Of a DNA stretch of 64,000 nucleotides, positions 59,762 to 64,000 are shown piece after piece. This DNA is from Flavobacteriales bacterium. GTDB lineage: Bacteria; Bacteroidota; Bacteroidia; Flavobacteriales_D; Sanyastnellaceae. The stretch's first letter is position 1; each line of letters starts with the position of its first letter. The translations under genes were made by a program, and so were the position numbers. Below the pieces are notes generated by a model. It worked only from the letters and a program-made list of their open reading frames with translations. It was not told where the DNA came from and searched no databases. The stretch covers positions 41,013 through 105,012 of the forward strand of contig JADKIZ010000041.1 of NCBI GenBank assembly GCA_016722445.1, given 5' to 3'.

Positions 59762-59822
59762 AATGTGTAAATTTTGAATGTGTAAAAATTTTGAAAGTTT
59801 ACACATTCAAAATTTACACATT
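59762..59822. repeat. perfect 25-bp inverted repeat at the Rhs tip start
   Basis: The left arm 59762-59786 and right arm 59798-59822 are exact reverse complements (the left arm begins AATGTGTAAATTTTGAATG) with an 11-base spacer. Each arm holds two copies of GAATGTGTAAA-like sequence. The right arm lies in the 5' end of the Rhs reading frame. It may be a terminator-like hairpin or a mobile-element remnant. Confidence 0.8.
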
Positions 59823-60909
59823 GCATTTTTTAGTCGCGTTTTGGAAGGCCATTTTGATTTCGGACGAATCGACAGAAGATTTTGTAGCAGATGAAAATGT
59901 TGTAATTCAACTTCCTGACTACCATCCGTTCGGGATGGGAATGCCTGGACGCTCTTGCAGCGCCGAAAGTGGCTACAGGTATGGGTTTAATAGTCAAGAA
60001 ATAGAAACCGAAATCACCGGATCTGCTTCCCACAACTGCGCTGAGTTTTGGATGTATGATACGAGAATTGGAAGGAGGTGGAATTTAGATCCAGTTGTAA
60101 AATTCTATGAATCACCATTCGCTACTTTTTCAGGTAATCCAATTAAGCTAAATGATCCTAGTGGTGATAACGCAACCGATCCTTCTACTCATGTTGATGA
60201 TGAAGGAAATGTAATAGCAAAATACGATGATGGTGATGATGGTGTATACGTACATAAAGATGGTACCACTAGAGAAATGATTGACCAACGAAGGGAAGGT
60301 TGTGATGAAATGTGTTCCAATCCTAATACAGATGGCGGAGGGACATATATTGGCAAATTGGGTGGAGATATCCACATGGATTGGGTGGGCATGTATTCTA
60401 ATAAATTAGCAAACAGCACCAATCAAACTCTAAGTAAAGATTTCACATTTGGAGATTGGTATGAAAATGTCAAAAAGGGGGGAGATTGGGATTTGAAAGA
60501 TAATACCGAGACGATTTGGGGTGTTGCTTGGTCATATGATAAGGAACGAAAGGACGATAATGGTAATCCGATTTTCACTCGTTTTATTTCTCAAAATATC
60601 AGCTTTTTCAATGCTGCTGACTTTGGTAATTATCATGCAGGCTTTACCGGATCTATGTTTGGTGTTCCCGTTGTTTTCCAAAAAATTGGTGCGGGTTTGG
60701 TAGAAGAATTAAAAGACATCACGAATGGTGACTTTGAGGACGCTTGGCGACAGTATACAGAAAATTTATGGTTTTGGGAAAGGTCGTCATTATTCGACAA
60801 TCCCAGAGATTATTGGTACAATACTAAAGGCATGGCTGATGGCATTTTTATGAAAAAAGAGTTAAATTTGGGTCCGGGAAGTCAAATCGACGTCGTTAAA
60901 GTGAAATAA
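59791..60909 (+). pseudogene. orphan Rhs C-terminal tip with type-44-like toxin
   Basis: The frame opens with no ATG (open back to 59737; first candidate TTG 59791) and lacks the Rhs shell. It begins with the end of the Rhs core: YHPFGMGMPGRS, YRYGFNSQE, YDTRIGRRWNLDPVVKFYESPFATFSGNPI. It then diverges into a tip of about 250 residues. VDDEGNVIAKYDDGDDGVYVHKDG is a known Bacteroidota linker. The region DWYENVKKGGDWDLKD, ADFGNYHAGFTGSMFGVP and FDNPRDYWYNTKGM resembles polymorphic toxin type 44 (Ntox44). This is recalled similarity, not a search. Without a start and shell it is probably a silent tip donor. Confidence 0.75.
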
Positions 60910-60910
60910 A

Positions 60911-61246
60911 ATGAGCACGAGAGGAATCGAAATTTATTGTTTATTTATATCGATATTGACTGTTGGTTGTGACGACCGCGAAGATTGGGAGCAGCTGAAA
61001 ACCTTAAGTCCAGCAAATGGAGTTTATATTGAAAGGTTTTATAAGAGTTTCGGCGTTTATGGTGGTAGTTGTGAAAAATATTATGTAACGGATTCATCTA
61101 CTTATCGCTTTCATGTTGGCAATTCGGACGATAATAGTTATGTGTTGTTTAATGTAGTAGGTTCTACTTTATACGTTAAGAAATATTCGGATTTTGGGAC
61201 TGGTTTTTTATGTATACAAGAAGACACTTTTGAGCTTGAAAAATGA
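60911..61246 (+). CDS. small lipoprotein, candidate immunity protein
   Basis: A 111-residue protein starting 1 bp after the toxin-tip stop. The N-terminal hydrophobic segment ends TVGC, a lipobox with Cys about 20. The rest is beta-rich (YIERFYKSFGVYGGSCEKYYV). I recognise no family. Placement right behind a toxin tip is the usual position for the cognate immunity gene, and a lipoprotein would neutralise the toxin in the periplasm. This is inference from context only. Confidence 0.55.
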   Translation: MSTRGIEIYCLFISILTVGCDDREDWEQLKTLSPANGVYIERFYKSFGVYGGSCEKYYVTDSSTYRFHVGNSDDNSYVLFNVVGSTLYVKKYSDFGTGFLCIQEDTFELEK

Positions 61247-61311
61247 TATTTATTGTGGTTATACTGTCACTGATTGTGGTCATTTCGTCGACTAAATTTT
61301 TATCGGATTAA
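61243..61311 (+). CDS. 22-residue hydrophobic peptide (possible)
   Basis: The ATG overlaps the lipoprotein stop codon (ATGA). The peptide IFIVVILSLIVVISSTKFLSD forms one hydrophobic helix and ends at TAA 61309. It could be translated by coupling. It could also be a chance frame or the front of a truncated gene, as the sequence then runs into an IS66 remnant. Confidence 0.25.
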   Translation: MIFIVVILSLIVVISSTKFLSD

Positions 61312-61401
61312 CATGCTAAATCGCACATGATTGTTAATACGTTACAATGTAACCCCACAGCCAACTACATCTTGATTCAAAGATAGAAAATTCTTATAGG
61401 A

Positions 61402-61686
61402 TTATTTCTCCCAGTTCTGCGGGAAAAGTGTATAGTATTGTGACGGCTTCATGTGTTCGACTTTTTCAAACACGTCTTCAATCCAGGCCTTTGGATTTAC
61501 GCCATGAAGTCGACAGGTGATGAAGAATGAATAAAAACATGCTGAGCGTTCTGCACTTTCATCTGATCCTGCAAAGAGATAGTTTTTACGAACGATAACC
61601 ATCAAACGAATGCTTCGCTCTACCGGGTTGCCATCCGTTGCTGTAATGCAAAATTGTAATATAATATTTCTTTTCCGGAGTTCCAA
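61402..61686 (-). pseudogene. IS66-family transposase C-terminal remnant
   Basis: Residues ATDGNPVERSIRLMVIVRK, then NYLFAGSDESAER, HGVNPKAWIEDVFEKV and a final LFPQNWEK, match the end of the DDE domain and IS66 C-terminal domain of Bacteroidota IS66 transposases (usually DNNPVERSIRP...RKNYLFAGS). The first residues are corrupted and the rest of the transposase is absent, so it is an inactive fragment. It sits between the two Rhs tips. Confidence 0.82.
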
Positions 61687-61821
61687 TCCATTCTATCGCA
61701 CAAGTTCATTGAAGAATGGCACAACGACTTTCAGTCGCTATTTGAACCTGTCTTCAATCTTGAAATCTTGATATTTTTAATCGACCAAACAATTGGTTTC
61801 AACCTTTGATGATTTCAAATA

Positions 61822-62829
61822 TTGTTCAACTATCCGTTCGGGATGGTGATGCCGGGCCGGTCATATTCCTCGCAAACGGCCTACAGGTTTGGATTTAATG
61901 GGATAGAAGAAACAATAGAGGTGAAATCTTATAGCAGTGAGTATCGCGAATTAGATGTGCGGATTGGTCGCTGGTGGAGCTGTGACCCATTGGCTAAGAA
62001 TTTTGGTCATTTAAGCCCATATTGTTCGCACAACAATAATCCAATTCTTTGCGAAGACAGAGAAGGTAATTTTGGAAAACCAGCTAACGGACCACGATTA
62101 CCAGTTCACTACATGACAGGTAGGCGTGGCTTTATGTCGTCGAGGAATAGACTTAAAGATGGAAGTCTGAAACCTCCTAGGGGTTATAATGGGATGCAAC
62201 CTAATAACGATTATGAGAAAATGTTAGCAGTTCCACCTGATGCGCACTATCCCGATGCGCATCATGTAAGGTTTTTTGAACAACCTTTAAAATTCGAACA
62301 AGGTAGGCCAGATGAAGGAACCACAAAAATCAATACATCAACTAGTTCCGAAATCACTTCGGTAAGAGTAATCATGGAGGTAATGGGTGATATCAGTGAA
62401 TATAACTTAAAACTTAGTGCTGTTCGCACATACTATCAAGAGATGGCAGCTTCATATAGTTCCGGCGGATCATTCATGGGTTATGCAGTTATGTATAGTG
62501 AGCTTCGCGACTTTGACGTGTATGGAGTTGACGTTGATGAATTCTATCGTCTTCAGGAAATATGGGAATCTAAATTCACTGAACTATACGCAAAAAAATT
62601 AGATGCTGAATTGTTTGAGCGAGCAACCAATACCAAAATTCAATCCATTGAAAAGGGTGAAATTGTTGATCTTAAAGTTTCAACTCAAGATAAGCAAAAT
62701 GAGTTTACTCATTTGCCTGCATTCATTATTGACAGAATGGTTGACGAAGTGCAATCAGAAATTGGACCTTCACCATTGAAGCAAGTTTCTGATCAACTTG
62801 AAAGTTCCACTATCACAAAAGGTTTGTAG
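61822..62829 (+). pseudogene. second orphan Rhs C-terminal tip, unknown toxin
   Basis: The frame opens abruptly after a TGA, with NYPFGMVMPGRSYSS; the Rhs shell is absent and no ATG start exists before the core motif. The end of the core is clear (AYRFGFNGIEE, ELDVRIGRWWSCDPLAKNF, SHNNNPILCEDREGNFG). A different tip of about 240 residues follows. It has RGFMSSRNRLKDGSLKPPRGYN and a helical C-terminal part (AVRTYYQEMAASYSS). I do not recognise the toxin fold. A downstream gene follows by 9 bp. Confidence 0.72.
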
Positions 62830-62838
62830 ATTTGTAAA

Positions 62839-63543
62839 ATGGGTCGAATATTGCTCCTACTGGTATTTCAATTCATTAATTTTAGTTTTATGGGTCAGAA
62901 CTGGATATCACAATTGAATGAGGTCGAAATTCTACAATTCTTCCAAATATTCGGGAGTGAAAACAAAATGTTACAAAATGAATGGTATGTTGATTTTCAA
63001 TTGGGACACGATATTAAAGAACAAAAAATAGATTATTTGGAATATGAGCATTCCAATTTGGGCACTTTTGCATTGAACGCAATAGGTGAAATTCTTCAAT
63101 TAAATGATGATTCACGTGCTTCAGAATATTATTTGAAAAGCATAGCAAATGATAGCTTAAAGGTGAACTACCGCCCTATTCTTAATCTGATCTTAATAAA
63201 AAATTTTGAGGAATATGATAATGAAAAATTAAAGACTCAAATTTATGATTTGTTGGAATCCTTTCCGAATCGAAGTATTTTGATTTTTGAATCAATACTG
63301 CTTTTATTACAGGAATGCAAAGATATAGAGGCAGCTCAAAACATCTTCATAAGAAAGATAGATCTTCTCCGTCAAACTCCTGATTTAATGAATTTCTTGA
63401 GGGCTTCATTGAATTATTCGAAGTGTAACCTCCCCCAAAATTTGGACAGTTTAAAAGTAGATTTTTTTACCTTTAAACACCAAAAAAATGAAGAAATCAA
63501 AGTTTACCGAGACGCAGATTGTTGCTGCGTTGAAAGAGTATGA
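62839..63543 (+). pseudogene. putative immunity-type gene, 3' end replaced by an IS
   Basis: It begins MGRILLLLVFQFINFSFMGQ (signal peptide) 9 bp after the toxin tip. The middle is helical and TPR-like (SNLGTFALNAIGEILQLNDDSRASEYYLKSIAND, EYDNEKLKTQIYDLLES). After LRASLNYSK (about 63423) the DNA is the left end of an IS3 element, so the last 40 codons are transposon sequence read out of frame. The native C-terminus is lost. Its immunity role is inferred from position only. Confidence 0.62.
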
Positions 63544-64000
63544 GTCCGCAAGTCAGTGCAGACATCTGTCGAGAGCTTGGAGTGAACAAGCAAACCTTTT
63601 ATAATTGAATAAGAAGTACAGTGGCATGGAGACGGTGACCTGCAGCGGCTAGCCGTGAACTGGAACAGAAGCATGCACAACTTCAGAAGATGTATGCGGA
63701 TCTTGCCATGGACAACAAGGTTCTCAAAGATTTGCTTACAAAAAAAGTTCTAAAGCCTCTGCGAGCGCAAAGACAGAGTTGACTATGTCCGCATTGAACA
63801 CGGTTATAGTCTGCACGGGCTTGTAAATTAACCAACCTGTCTCGGTCGACGTACTATTATGTTTCCACCAGGGACGATACTGGAGGTGATTGAAAAACTG
63901 CGGGAACTGGCAGAAAGAAACCAATGGAAGGTCAGGATAAGTTCTTTCACCGCATCCGTAATCAGGCATTAAATGGAATCACAAACGAATTGAACGGGTA
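63424..64000 (+). mobile_element. IS3-family insertion sequence, left part
   Basis: The left end begins TGTAACCTCCCCCAAAATTT, like Bacteroidota IS3-family terminal repeats (TGnACCnnCCCAAAATTTGG). The orfA start codon lies at 63488. The element runs off the window. It is inserted in the 3' end of the putative immunity gene. Confidence 0.75.
63488..64000 (+). pseudogene. decayed IS3 transposase (orfA and start of orfB)
   Basis: orfA starts MKKSKFTETQIVAALKEYES, the typical IS3 helix-turn-helix N-terminus. It then breaks in several frames: DICRELGVNKQTFYN is in a second frame, NKKYSGME in a third, and EQKHAQLQKMYADLAMDNK with VLKDLLTKK follows. The orfB fragment has NLSRSTYY and, near the window end, VIEKLRELAERN with PMEGQDKFFHRIRNQ in another frame. 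With at least four disruptions it cannot be active as read. Confidence 0.82.

Overview
The window comes from a Bacteroidota genome, most likely a flavobacterial-type lineage of moderate GC. The evidence is indirect but consistent. There are nine large surface proteins, seven with C-terminal type IX secretion (T9SS) sorting domains of type A and two with the gliding-associated CHU_C (type B) domain. A GldH-like lipoprotein and a PorE-like TPR/propeller/OmpA protein are also present. Topoisomerase IV subunits lie in tandem, Shine-Dalgarno sequences are almost absent, and several -7 boxes read TAnnTTTG. No rRNA, tRNA or CRISPR array was recognised.

Layout. 0-24 kb is dominated by secreted proteins: a SprB-like adhesin (813-2689), a roughly 2,350-codon PKD/CHU_C protein (3398-10475), a secreted thioredoxin-fold protein (10671-12302) and two tandem FG-GAP/DUF7619 paralogues (15905-22158). 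Small enzymes lie between them (DUF3267 protease-like, VOC protein, TonB-C protein, S41 peptidase), followed by a fatty-acid hydroxylase-family protein and an ECF sigma factor. 24-51 kb is mostly housekeeping: DPP III lipoprotein, Sua5, GldH, ParE-ParC, an epimerase, the PorE-like protein, aldo/keto reductase, TrmD, RarA, PyrD, SmpB, a zinc peptidase and CoaE. Two further T9SS cargo proteins interrupt it. 51.7-59.7 kb carries a large subtilisin-like protease with MopE-type metal-binding repeats and a small T9SS protein. 59.7-64 kb is an accessory locus: two 5'-truncated Rhs toxin tips, each followed by a putative immunity gene, with an IS66 remnant between them and a decayed IS3-family element that cut the last immunity gene.

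Two patterns cut across the window. First, at least eight long genes are broken by a single-base indel or a single stop. Most indels sit in homopolymer runs, and two of the genes (parE, coaE) should be essential. Sequencing or assembly error is the simplest explanation; slippage-tolerant expression is the exciting alternative. Second, intergenic spaces between 24 and 48 kb hold arrays of 7-bp units that stay in exact 7-base register for up to 252 bp even where the unit sequence changes. Several are joined to a roughly 70-bp module that recurs four times. This phased-heptamer system and the orphan Rhs tip cassettes are the strongest candidates for something undescribed.

The genes fit a surface-oriented lifestyle: the PorE-like and GldH proteins belong to the T9SS/gliding apparatus, and about 40% of the window encodes its cargo.
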